Assembly (NCBI RefSeq): GCF_902833225.1
Contig: NZ_CADFEI010000020.1
Span: 97,537-161,536, forward strand
Source of the DNA: Burkholderia sp. BCC1644
GTDB taxonomy: Bacteria > Pseudomonadota > Gammaproteobacteria > Burkholderiales > Burkholderiaceae
Reading direction: 5' to 3'
DNA: 64,000 nt
Numbering within the stretch: the first letter of the stretch is position 1; every line of letters begins with the position of its first letter. This document shows, piece by piece, positions 45,275 to 52,743 of the stretch. The translations under genes and the position numbers were made by a program. The notes under the pieces were generated by a model. That model was not told where the DNA came from. It saw only the letters and a program-made list of their open reading frames with translations, and searched no databases.

Positions 45275-46366
45275 ATGGCAGACATCTACACCTACGTCGG
45301 AACCTCGATAGACAACGCTACGGCCACATGGGTTACGAGCGTTTCTTCGCGCCTGGTCGGCGGCATAACACCGATCGTGCTTCTTGTTTTAACGGTTTGG
45401 GTCATGTGGTACGGCTACCGAGTGATGACTGGACTTGCCGAATCGCCCGTGATGAACTTTCTACTGACAGCCATCAAAATTGGCCTAGTACTCGGTATCG
45501 CACTCAGCGTCGGCAACTATCAATCGATGATTGTTGGCGGCGTCCAAGACTTCATCAACGGCATGGCTCAGATTTTCTGGCCCAGTTCTACATCGCTCTA
45601 TAGCGCCCTAGACACCTTTAACCAGACGGTAGCGAATCTTGGCATGGCCCTTTGGGATCGCGGCAGCCAGTCCTTACCTTGGGGTGGCTGGAGCGATGTG
45701 TTCGCCGGAAGCGTCGTATTGATTTCCGGCGGGCTCGTCGCGGTGTTCACGCTGGTTGTTATGCTCGTCGCGAAAATGGCTTTGGTGTTTCTGCTCGCTG
45801 TCGGACCGGCATTCATTGCGTGCCTAGCGTTCCCCACGGTCGCGCCTTACTTCGATAAGTGGGTTTCGAAGGTACTCAACTATGCCTTCCTGCAAGCCAT
45901 GCTCGTAGGCGCCTGCGGCCTGTTCATGCAAATCGCTCAGTACTTCACCGACCACATGTCGAGCAGCATGACGAGCGGCAACACAAGCCAGTTGGGTGAT
46001 GCTTTTGACTTGCTGGCCGTCTGCGCCGTACTCGCGGTGGTTATCTGGCAACTGCCACATATCACCTCGGGCCTAGTGGGCGGCATGGCGCTTGATCACG
46101 GCCTCGGCATGGCTCGTCAGGCGATGGGAAATTGGAGCGCCGGCGTCCCACAAGTGCAACCCGGTAAGCAGTCGTCATCGGGGGCTAACCGCGGCGGCGC
46201 AATCGTCGGTAGCAATTCTTCGTCTGATAGTTCCGGTGGAGTGCCGGCCTACCGGCGCGCGAGCACTTTGGCACATCAGCAAGGCACCGACCGGACGACG
46301 AGCGCTGCCCCGACAGGAAGCGGCCAGTCCTCGGCATATCGCCGCAAACCCGGCGGTAACGCCTAA
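45275..46366 (+). CDS. VirB6/TrbL-family type IV secretion membrane protein
   Basis: A 363-residue polytopic protein with about six hydrophobic helices (roughly 30-50, 62-82, 145-168, 170-190, 205-225, 245-262). It also has a hydrophilic Ser/Gly-rich C-terminal tail (~85 residues). The pattern and the AKMALVFLLAVGPAFIACLAFP segment resemble VirB6/TrbL, the inner-membrane channel component of type IV secretion. No other channel genes are present in the island, so it may act with a helper plasmid's apparatus. GAGG precedes ATG 45275. It overlaps the convergent relaxase gene by 4 nt. Confidence 0.78.
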   Translation: MADIYTYVGTSIDNATATWVTSVSSRLVGGITPIVLLVLTVWVMWYGYRVMTGLAESPVMNFLLTAIKIGLVLGIALSVGNYQSMIVGGVQDFINGMAQIFWPSSTSLYSALDTFNQTVANLGMALWDRGSQSLPWGGWSDVFAGSVVLISGGLVAVFTLVVMLVAKMALVFLLAVGPAFIACLAFPTVAPYFDKWVSKVLNYAFLQAMLVGACGLFMQIAQYFTDHMSSSMTSGNTSQLGDAFDLLAVCAVLAVVIWQLPHITSGLVGGMALDHGLGMARQAMGNWSAGVPQVQPGKQSSSGANRGGAIVGSNSSSDSSGGVPAYRRASTLAHQQGTDRTTSAAPTGSGQSSAYRRKPGGNA

Positions 46367-47487
46367 CGCTCCTTGTCATTTTGACCGGATCGATGCGGGA
46401 CCTGCGTCGTTCGCTCGGGCTGCTTCTCGTCCTTCGGCTGGCCCACTTGCCGGGCCAGCCGCTCATTGAAGGCCGCACGCAGCTTTTCCTGATTCGCTGG
46501 CGGTTTGTTCGCTATCCTCCGCTCAAAGGCATCTCGTTGCTGAGCTGCGACACGTCGCTCGAATATCTCGCGCGCCATTTCCTTCACTGCCGCAGACTGC
46601 CCGTCGATATGCCCTTCAAACTGCTCTCGTAGCGCTTTCGCCGTTCCTGACGGCAACTCTGCCTTGCTTCTTCGCTGTGCTCGCGCGGCTTCCAGATCGA
46701 TTACCTCGGCGCGCACATTAGGTACCAGGTCACTCAGCTCTCGTCGCGCTTGCCGCAAATCGGCGCGTGCCGCTCGAAGCTCCAGAACCTTCGCACGACC
46801 GTCGCCGCGCCACTGACTGGGTAGTTGCTTAGCTTCCGGCTCCATCGCTAGACCGCGCTCGGCATAGCTGCGCATATCGATCCGCGCATCGTGTCCAGCA
46901 CGATGCAGATGCACATTTGCCGTTTCCTGCCAGCGGCCACGTAGTGCCTTGAGGTCGTCGGCCCGCTCACCGCGCGTCAAAGTCTGCCCTGCATGCGGAC
47001 CATAGCCTTTGCGCGCCCCACCCTTCTCTGGGGCCTTAGCGTTGTAGCGTTTGAAGTATTGATCCGGATCGCGTTCGACCCCGTCGCGTTGGCGCTCACT
47101 GAACATCAGATGTACATGAGGCTGTTCTTTACCGTCCGCAGCCGTTGGAGAGTGAATCGCCCACTGATATGCGTGGTGATTGCCAATCTCTTGCCGCACG
47201 AACTCACGCACAAGGTCGGCGCGCTGCCCTGGTGTCAACTCGCGCGGCAGCGCGATCTCCATTTCGCGGTACGTTGTGCCGTTGGTCCGTTCGTTTGCGT
47301 CTGCGGCAAGCCAGAACTGCTGCGGGTCGTGCTCGGCCCAAGCGGGTAGATTGCCTGCCTCGGTCGCTTCGAGCACCTCGCCGCGTTCGAGCCGATTCGC
47401 ATACCGCCCCGCCCGTGAGATGTAGGCGGCATGAGGCGCAGCCTTGCCGGCCTTTCCAACTTTCATACTCAGACGACCTATCGCCAC
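46363..47487 (-). CDS. mobA: MobA/MobL-type relaxase (MobQ family)
   Basis: A 374-residue relaxase that nicks oriT and attaches to the 5' DNA end. N-terminal MAIGRLSMKVGKAGK and HAAYISRAGRY hold candidate catalytic Tyr22/Tyr29; the metal-binding His cluster is at HHAYQWAIH (104, 105, 112) and HVHLMFSER (124, 126). The C-terminal third is charged and helical. The start is taken as GTG 47487, because it gives the family N-terminus and is preceded by AAAGGTG at 5 nt; an ATG 21 nt further in (47466) is the alternative. The iteron array begins 34 bp upstream. Confidence 0.88.
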   Translation of the reverse strand: MAIGRLSMKVGKAGKAAPHAAYISRAGRYANRLERGEVLEATEAGNLPAWAEHDPQQFWLAADANERTNGTTYREMEIALPRELTPGQRADLVREFVRQEIGNHHAYQWAIHSPTAADGKEQPHVHLMFSERQRDGVERDPDQYFKRYNAKAPEKGGARKGYGPHAGQTLTRGERADDLKALRGRWQETANVHLHRAGHDARIDMRSYAERGLAMEPEAKQLPSQWRGDGRAKVLELRAARADLRQARRELSDLVPNVRAEVIDLEAARAQRRSKAELPSGTAKALREQFEGHIDGQSAAVKEMAREIFERRVAAQQRDAFERRIANKPPANQEKLRAAFNERLARQVGQPKDEKQPERTTQVPHRSGQNDKER

Positions 47488-47521
47488 GAAGACACCTTTT
47501 CCGAAAGCGCCGCACTCCAGA

Positions 47522-47663
47522 GGAAACCAAACGGCACATCGATGGAACAAACAGGCACATCGACGGAACACTGGAGGAACACTGGAGGAACACTGGAGGA
47601 ACACTGGAGGAACACTGGAGGAACACAAAGGGAACATCAGTGGAACATTGATGGAACCTCGAT
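47522..47663. repeat. 11-bp tandem array upstream of the relaxase gene
   Basis: Five perfect head-to-tail copies of GGAACACTGGA (47565-47619). They are flanked by degenerate 11-bp units on both sides (such as GGCACATCGAT, GGAACACAAAG, GGAACATCAGT, GGAACATTGAT, GGAACCTCGAT), about 13 units in all, one of them 10 bp. The period is close to one helical turn, so bound proteins would line one face. It lies between the relaxase start and the oriT core. Confidence 0.9.
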
Positions 47664-47673
47664 AGCAGTTTCC

Positions 47674-47693
47674 ATTTTCGCGTACGCGAAAAT
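47674..47693. promoter_or_regulatory. 20-bp perfect palindrome, copy 1
   Basis: ATTTTCGCGTACGCGAAAAT. Its 18-bp core recurs at 55911-55928. It lies between the iteron array and the oriT hairpin, so it may bind a relaxosome or regulatory protein. Confidence 0.7.
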
Positions 47694-47711
47694 CCGCCCG
47701 GAGGGTCGCGC

Positions 47712-47763
47712 GTTTCTCGGCTTGCCGAGAAACAACTAAGCGCGCCTTCTGCTCTGCAGAAGG
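47712..47763 (+). other. oriT: Origin of transfer, IncQ/RSF1010-like
   Basis: A perfect 10-bp inverted repeat GTTTCTCGGC-TT-GCCGAGAAAC (47712-47733) is followed after 3 nt by TAAGCGCG (47737-47744) and CCTTCT. From memory, RSF1010/R1162 oriT has a GTTTCTC/GAGAAAC hairpin followed by TAA(G/A)TGCG and CCC, with the nick after the final G. By analogy the nick here falls between 47744 and 47745. A further hairpin CCTTCTGC-TCT-GCAGAAGG (47745-47763) follows. The adjacent relaxase is of the matching MobQ family. Confidence 0.82.
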
Positions 47764-47823
47764 ATACGCCACCGCGTTATGTTGCGCCATATAATTAGGA
47801 TTACGGCATATAGAGGAGTGACC

Positions 47824-48354
47824 ATGACCACCGAATGGATTGAGCATCGCGTCGCCTACATTCGCGGCTTGAAAAAGCCAACCGACCGACAACGCATGCT
47901 GTTACTGCTGACTGAGAAGCGGTTTCGCTCCGCAGACGATCAACGAAAATTGGACACGCTTATCAAGGCAGAAAAGGCGGAAGAGCGTGCGCAGAAAGCA
48001 CGTGCCGAAGCAGCACGTGTCGTAACAGCCGTGAAGCAGGCGGAGCGCAAAGCACGGAATCACGAACTGTATAAGGTAGCTGGCCTGCTGATACTCGCAG
48101 GGCTGGTCGATAGTGCCACTGGTAAGCCGCTACGTGATCGTGGCGAGCTTCTCGGTGCCCTACTCGATATGGCCGAGAGGAAACGCGATGAGAAAACTGT
48201 CAGAGAGTGGAAGCGCGCCGGCGACGCCCGGCTCGACGAGCGCGCAGTGACCGACAAGGCAGCGACGATGCTTTATGTTGACGCCGCGTTCGAGCAGTTC
48301 GGGCGCATACTTAGCGAGCAAACCAACCACATGAAGCGGACCAAGACAGCATGA
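47824..48354 (+). CDS. TraD-like conjugal transfer accessory protein
   Basis: A 176-residue protein with a charged coiled-coil-like N-terminal half (about residues 30-85). The C-terminal segment KARNHELYKVAGLLILAGL followed by LRDRGELLGALLDMAER matches the TraD family found beside MobQ/TraA relaxases in Agrobacterium-type mobilization regions. It is probably a relaxosome accessory binding at oriT. GAGGAG precedes ATG 47824. It is divergent from the relaxase with oriT in between. Confidence 0.75.
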   Translation: MTTEWIEHRVAYIRGLKKPTDRQRMLLLLTEKRFRSADDQRKLDTLIKAEKAEERAQKARAEAARVVTAVKQAERKARNHELYKVAGLLILAGLVDSATGKPLRDRGELLGALLDMAERKRDEKTVREWKRAGDARLDERAVTDKAATMLYVDAAFEQFGRILSEQTNHMKRTKTA

Positions 48355-48533
48355 AAAGCGATCATGTCAGCCTGATCGATTGCGTAATGTCGGCGCTCAC
48401 TCGTGCAGCACGGCGGTTGAACACGGATACGCCGACTACTCGAAACGGCCTAGCCGTCCTACCGAACGCGTGCACGGCCCGTCTAGTCACACTCGATCTG
48501 GTCAACCAATTGCGAGACGAGATGCCCTTATGA
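48351..48533 (+). CDS. Small protein, unknown, coupled to traD
   Basis: A 60-residue unrecognised protein whose ATG overlaps the previous stop as ATGA, suggesting translational coupling. No signal peptide, membrane segment or motif is visible. Its reality rests on the overlap on both sides. Confidence 0.5.
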   Translation: MKSDHVSLIDCVMSALTRAARRLNTDTPTTRNGLAVLPNACTARLVTLDLVNQLRDEMPL

Positions 48534-48871
48534 CGTATCTGCTCGGCGTCACCCGCACCAATCGTCCTCCTGCTCGTTCTCGTTCTCGGTCACGCCTAGC
48601 TGGCGGCGTTCTATCGTCGGCTGATAGTCGACGCAATCCCGGACAGCGCGCGGCATGCGTATTCCGAAAACTCGTGCGCATCTCAAGCGGTTGCTTGTGG
48701 GCTCACATTTCGGCACAAACCGGCGTCCTTGAACTCCCTGCGTCTCAGACCGGGAGCGGCAAAAAATCGGACGTTCACGTCTACCCTACAAACGTCCGCA
48801 TACAGCACACCGGCAACCATTTTCTGGCAGATATCGAGCTCTTAAACGAGCTGAGCGATGGTGACGTTTAG
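48530..48871 (+). CDS. Small basic protein, unknown
   Basis: A possible 113-residue protein starting at ATG 48530, again overlapping the previous stop as ATGA. The N-terminal part is Arg/Ser-rich; a central segment RKLVRISSGCLWAHIS is hydrophobic. I do not recognise it. It overlaps the convergent YefM-like gene by 4 nt. It could be a spurious open frame. Confidence 0.4.
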   Translation: MTYLLGVTRTNRPPARSRSRSRLAGGVLSSADSRRNPGQRAACVFRKLVRISSGCLWAHISAQTGVLELPASQTGSGKKSDVHVYPTNVRIQHTGNHFLADIELLNELSDGDV

Positions 48872-49419
48872 GGCAGAATAAACAGGCTCGGGTCCAATCG
48901 TTCTTTGGGTTGTCCGTGAACCTGAAGAAACTCCCGTGCTTTCTCCTCATTGATGCGGATACACTGGACCGGCCGATAAAACCCGTCGTATCCCTCGACC
49001 GTCCGAGTGAACACGCCGGTTTGCTCAAGGGCGTCGACTACTGCGTTCGTCGCCTGCATTGTATTGGCATAAGGTGAACGATCAGGCAAGAAACAGCGCC
49101 GCAGAATCGGATCCAACGTATTGAGACCATTGCCGATGAACTTCGAGTACACCTGCCGGCGCTTGTTAACGGGCATAGGCAGCGCAACGAAGCTTGTTCC
49201 CCGGCTCAGCCAGGCCTCCACGAATTGACGCATATCGATTCGAGCGTCAGGACCGCCGTGCGGTAGCGTGATGTAAAGCAGGTCAGCGCTCAAAAGCGAT
49301 TCCTGGGTCGAAGGGCTCTCCCCCGTAACGTACGCGTCTTTCATCTTCGAATATTCGTCTATAGGAATGACTGCATACACCGGTTTACCGTCGGCGTCGT
49401 GGATAAATTGAACAGGCAT
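48868..49419 (-). CDS. Protein with YefM/Phd-like N-terminus, unknown function
   Basis: A 183-residue protein. The first ~28 residues (MPVQFIHDADGKPVYAVIPIDEYSKM) resemble the DNA-binding start of Phd/YefM antitoxins. The rest (SADLLYITLPHGGPDARIDM and a C-terminal helical region) is not recognised. ATG 49419 is preferred over 49428 because an 11-bp inverted repeat would overlap the latter. No toxin gene is adjacent, so it may be an autoregulated repressor. Confidence 0.55.
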   Translation of the reverse strand: MPVQFIHDADGKPVYAVIPIDEYSKMKDAYVTGESPSTQESLLSADLLYITLPHGGPDARIDMRQFVEAWLSRGTSFVALPMPVNKRRQVYSKFIGNGLNTLDPILRRCFLPDRSPYANTMQATNAVVDALEQTGVFTRTVEGYDGFYRPVQCIRINEEKAREFLQVHGQPKERLDPSLFILP

Positions 49420-49428
49420 ACACACCAT

Positions 49429-49461
49429 TTTCGCTGTAGGATAAATCAGTCTACAGCGAAA
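49429..49461. promoter_or_regulatory. Inverted repeat operator upstream of the YefM-like gene
   Basis: TTTCGCTGTAG (49429-49439) and CTACAGCGAAA (49451-49461) form a perfect 11-bp inverted repeat, centres 22 bp apart. It ends 10 bp before the chosen start and probably overlaps the promoter. Confidence 0.65.
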
Positions 49462-49954
49462 TAAACGAAACCTCAAGCTAGCCACGCTCGCCAGATTTGA
49501 GAACCGGTTCCAGACGATTCCCGCTTACCTGGTCCGGGATTGCTTTGACACCGAGCTGCCGGCTGCCAACGGCTTAGGACAGCCATCACTGCGGAGCAAG
49601 ATGGGCCGCACACGGAGGAGCGCGGGTGACCGCTATCTCGAAGGCCATCAACCGCTTGACACGCTGTCGGTTGGCCACAGCGGGTCGACCACCGCCGATT
49701 GCGTGGTAGGAACCGGTTTAGAGCGACGCCCAAAAATCTGCCCCCAATTATTCACTCGTGCCATGTGAATTCACTGAAACGCTCGCTCGTTGACTGCGCC
49801 GTGCGAATTTTTGCGTTCCTCTGCAATACACTTGGTTTCACACCCCTAATGTTCACGAGAGTCGCGCAGCGATGCGCACCTCGTATATCATCAACATTCC
49901 AACTGCGGCCACCAGCGACCATTCGGCGCCAGTAGCCACGCATAGGAGTCAATC
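49462..49954. other. Island intergenic stretch before the cargo cluster
   Basis: About 490 bp with no credible gene. AACCGGTTCC near 49501 and GGAACCGGTT near 49708 are inverted copies. The stretch just before 49955 is AT-richer (TATATCAT near 49882) and may hold the promoter of the sigma-like gene. Confidence 0.45.
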
Positions 49955-50416
49955 ATGCATCCTCACGTCGTCGAGGCGTGCGCAGCGCTTTATAGGCGCA
50001 TTGCTCGCACCCAAGGGTTCAACCACTGGCTGACCGATCAAGCGGAAGAGGCTCTTACTGAGCTGGTCAACAACGCGCAGCGTTCTGCACCCCCTCCTCA
50101 CTTGGTCCGAAACGCGCTTTCCAATGCGAGCAAGAAGCTCAAGCGACGTTCGGTCTTGGAAGACGAGTTTCTCCATAGTCTGTCGTTCGGTTCTGACCGC
50201 CCAATCAATCACAGCATCGCGGAGAGCGGGCTCGACATCGAGGCCGTCCTGTCTCGCATGCCGACTGCGGAGCGCACGCTGCTGGAGCTGTCCGCCGACG
50301 GCGCTGATGCCGGAGAGATCGCCCTCGAGATTGGTCTACCGGTACAGCGCGTGCGGGAGCGGCTGAGCCGTGCTCGTGCACGTGCCCGTGCGCTCAGAAT
50401 GGGGACGCCGCTGTGA
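49955..50416 (+). CDS. Sigma-70 region 4-like protein
   Basis: A 153-residue protein. Its C-terminal ~55 residues (LSRMPTAERTLLELSADGAD then EIALEIGLPVQRVRERLSRAR) match the helix-turn-helix of sigma-70 region 4. The N-terminal half is helical, with no obvious region 2 promoter-melting motif. It may be a stripped sigma factor or a DNA-binding subunit. AGGAG precedes ATG 49955 at 6 nt. It overlaps the GIY-YIG gene by 4 nt, so it belongs to the cargo operon. Confidence 0.72.
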   Translation: MHPHVVEACAALYRRIARTQGFNHWLTDQAEEALTELVNNAQRSAPPPHLVRNALSNASKKLKRRSVLEDEFLHSLSFGSDRPINHSIAESGLDIEAVLSRMPTAERTLLELSADGADAGEIALEIGLPVQRVRERLSRARARARALRMGTPL

Positions 50417-50805
50417 TCGGCCGGCAACATCGCCTGTTCAGTCTGAAGCCGTGGCTGGTTAGAGCGCTTGTCCCGCGTGGGAAGGCAGGCACGTACCTGC
50501 TGTATTGCCGCGGCAAGCCCATATACGTGGGTCGCTCAGACAAGGACTTGCGGAACCGGCTCGTGACACACGCCAAGGCACGACGGGCAGAACACTTCGG
50601 TTTTGCCGTCTTTCCTGACGCCGAACGCGCGTTCGATATGGAATGTGCGCTGTTCCACGCTCTGCAGTACTCGACTACTAACCGAAACCATCCCGGTTCG
50701 CCAAAAGGCAGCGGAAGACCGTGCTTCATCTGCCAAGACACCGACAAGGAGACGAGCAACTCCCCGAATGTGTCTCAAATGGAACTGATTGTGCCCCTTA
50801 AATAG
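50413..50805 (+). CDS. GIY-YIG nuclease-domain protein
   Basis: A 130-residue protein starting at GTG, coupled to the sigma-like gene as GTGA. The core GTYLLYCRGKPIYVGRS (about residues 26-42) corresponds to GIY...YIG. It is followed by DLRNRLVTH (Arg and His) and a Glu in FDMECALFHAL (Glu77), the set expected for catalysis. A CFIC pair near the C-terminus (Cys104/107) may bind metal. It could cut DNA as effector of the cluster. The MORC-like gene starts 73 nt later. Confidence 0.75.
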   Translation: MIGRQHRLFSLKPWLVRALVPRGKAGTYLLYCRGKPIYVGRSDKDLRNRLVTHAKARRAEHFGFAVFPDAERAFDMECALFHALQYSTTNRNHPGSPKGSGRPCFICQDTDKETSNSPNVSQMELIVPLK

Positions 50806-50878
50806 GCAGTCATACGTTTCACATTTTCACCCCGCTGGGACGGATCGTTCGACTGCCTCAGCTAACCGGAGTAAAACT

Positions 50879-52600
50879 ATGAACGCATTGGACATTCGTG
50901 CCCCGTTGACTCACCAAGGCCAAGCTCTCGAAAGCTCCCGGGACTCGGGCTTCGATCTGAGTGCAGCCATTGGAGAGCCCGTCGACAACTCATTTGAGGC
51001 TGGCGCATCTATTATTCGGATTGGCACACTAAAGGCCTCGGACGGCTCCATCAGCGACATCGGCATTGCCGACAACGGTGGCGGGATACCCCTCGAAATT
51101 CTGCCTAACGTCCTTTCAGTTGGGTATTCCTCTCGCTACAACTCCCGGAAGGGCCTAGGCCGCTTCGGCATGGGGTTGAAGCTCGCCGCGCTCAGCCAGG
51201 GTCGGCGCGCTGAGATCTACACGAAGGCTCGAGGCGAGACCACCGTCTACAGAACCGTCTTGGACCTCGAAGACGTCCAAGCGGGGACTCAGGAATACCT
51301 CTACGTGGAGGATGTCGGCACTTGGCCAAACGACTTCGAAGGCTTGATGCGGCACCCTGAAACAAACGAGCCCTTTGGTCAAGGTACGCTCGTCGTCTGG
51401 CGGAAGATCGATCGTCTTCGCCGTGGAGGGCACTACGGGGAGGGTGTGGACCAGCGGATCTCTGACCTAACCAAGTTCTTGGCGCGCGCCTACCGCCGAT
51501 TCATCGACGCGGGGTTGTACATCGACCTCGACGGCACCGAAGTGACGTTGCACGATCCGCTTTTCATACTCAACAACCCGCGGGTCGAGAAAAGGGTCGG
51601 CAAGGACGCCCGCGCAAAAATCATCCAGCAGGACGAATTCATTATCGACGGTCATAAGGTGACTTGGACTGTATCTCTTCTGCCCGAGGAAGTGCGAAAG
51701 GATAAAGGGGTGGGCGGTCGAGGAAGCGCCAGGGGCCGCGAAGACTTCAAGGACCTTTACATCCCGGACAATGAGGGCAAACTCAGCATCCTCCGCAACG
51801 GCCGGGAGATCTACTACGAAATCGTTCCAAAGCTGCTACCGCATGGGGTGGACATCGTTGACCGCTTTATTGGTATCGAGGTCTCGTTTCCAGCCGAGTT
51901 GGACGAGTACTTTCAGGTACGAAATGTAAAGCGCGGTGCGGAGCCGGTCTTAAAGCTGCGCGAGCAGCTTCGCACCGCACTGAGTAAACCAGTCGCCTAC
52001 GCGCGCAAGGAGGTTCGCCGTTACTGGGGCGAGGTCGAGCAACAAAAGAGCCTGGCCACGGGCGACAACCACGTGCCTGCCCACGAGGCAGTGGATCAGT
52101 TCGAACGCACTGCGCCGCAAGGACAGGCCGGCTTTGGCGACCCGAATCCTGAGGCAGTCGACAAGACCATGGAGGAGCTTGCCGATGATCTTGAGCTGGA
52201 CGTCAGCCAGCCGGAGGATCGCGAAAAGGTGAAGTGGATTCGCAAAAGCTTTGAAGAGCGCGCCCTAACGGTTGTCGATGCCGGCTGGCCCGGCAAAGAG
52301 CTGATCGACATCAGACATCTCCACGGCAAGGCAATCGTCAAGTTCAACACCCGACACCCATTCTTCGCCGAGATGGTCCTGCCGCTAAAAAACATGGCCG
52401 CCCAGGCGCCCGACGAGTTGAGTGTCGACGACGTTTCGGCTTTGCTAAAAAAGCTCTCCTCTGGTATTGACCTCTTGCTACTAGCATATGCGAAGGCTGA
52501 GAACATGCACCGAGAGCCAGAAGAAGCATATGGTGAACTCCGTTCGCACTGGGGACTGTTCACCAGCGGCCTTATTCGTGAGCTTACGCGAAATGGCTAA
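50879..52600 (+). CDS. MORC-like GHKL ATPase
   Basis: A 573-residue protein with a Bergerat-fold ATPase domain. The N-box is GEPVDNSFEAGA (Glu33, Asn37), the ADP-binding DNGGG in GIADNGGGIP (Asp65) and the lid GLGRFGMGLK (about 92-101). A S5-like middle and a helical C-terminal region of about 180 residues follow. This architecture resembles prokaryotic MORC/MutL-like ATPases seen in restriction and defence loci. GGAG precedes ATG 50879. It lies between the GIY-YIG and HNH-STAND genes. Confidence 0.8.
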   Translation: MNALDIRAPLTHQGQALESSRDSGFDLSAAIGEPVDNSFEAGASIIRIGTLKASDGSISDIGIADNGGGIPLEILPNVLSVGYSSRYNSRKGLGRFGMGLKLAALSQGRRAEIYTKARGETTVYRTVLDLEDVQAGTQEYLYVEDVGTWPNDFEGLMRHPETNEPFGQGTLVVWRKIDRLRRGGHYGEGVDQRISDLTKFLARAYRRFIDAGLYIDLDGTEVTLHDPLFILNNPRVEKRVGKDARAKIIQQDEFIIDGHKVTWTVSLLPEEVRKDKGVGGRGSARGREDFKDLYIPDNEGKLSILRNGREIYYEIVPKLLPHGVDIVDRFIGIEVSFPAELDEYFQVRNVKRGAEPVLKLREQLRTALSKPVAYARKEVRRYWGEVEQQKSLATGDNHVPAHEAVDQFERTAPQGQAGFGDPNPEAVDKTMEELADDLELDVSQPEDREKVKWIRKSFEERALTVVDAGWPGKELIDIRHLHGKAIVKFNTRHPFFAEMVLPLKNMAAQAPDELSVDDVSALLKKLSSGIDLLLLAYAKAENMHREPEEAYGELRSHWGLFTSGLIRELTRNG

Positions 52601-52660
52601 CGTCTCGGCGTTCGGTAGTTATATGGTATCCGAATAGAAGCATCGAGAAAAACTAACGTT

Positions 52661-52688
52661 CCGGACGGGTTGTGCACAACTCGTCCGG
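52661..52688. promoter_or_regulatory. 28-bp imperfect palindrome upstream of the HNH-STAND gene
   Basis: Two 14-bp arms (CCGGACGGGTTGTG and its complement with one mismatch), centred in the 143-bp gap before the next gene. There is no T-run, so an operator is more likely than a terminator; it suggests the last cargo gene is separately controlled. Confidence 0.6.
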
Positions 52689-52743
52689 TAGAGAAGATCG
52701 TTGATGATAAACTTGAAATAATAAATGCGACAAGGTAACGCCG

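Noticed and set aside
47565..47619. Short repeats considered as a CRISPR array
   Set aside because: The units are 11 bp and directly adjacent, with no spacers and no cas genes nearby.
47431..47739. Open frames over the iteron array encoding an 11-residue repeat (EEHWRNTGGTL)
   Set aside because: An 11-bp repeat automatically gives an 11-residue periodic peptide in every open frame; no ribosome site or other protein feature supports a gene, and the array fits a DNA-binding role.
46363..47892. Relaxase extended to a start at 47892
   Set aside because: The extra residues come from translating the oriT and iteron region and are unlike any relaxase N-terminus; GTG 47487 with AAAGGTG gives the family start.
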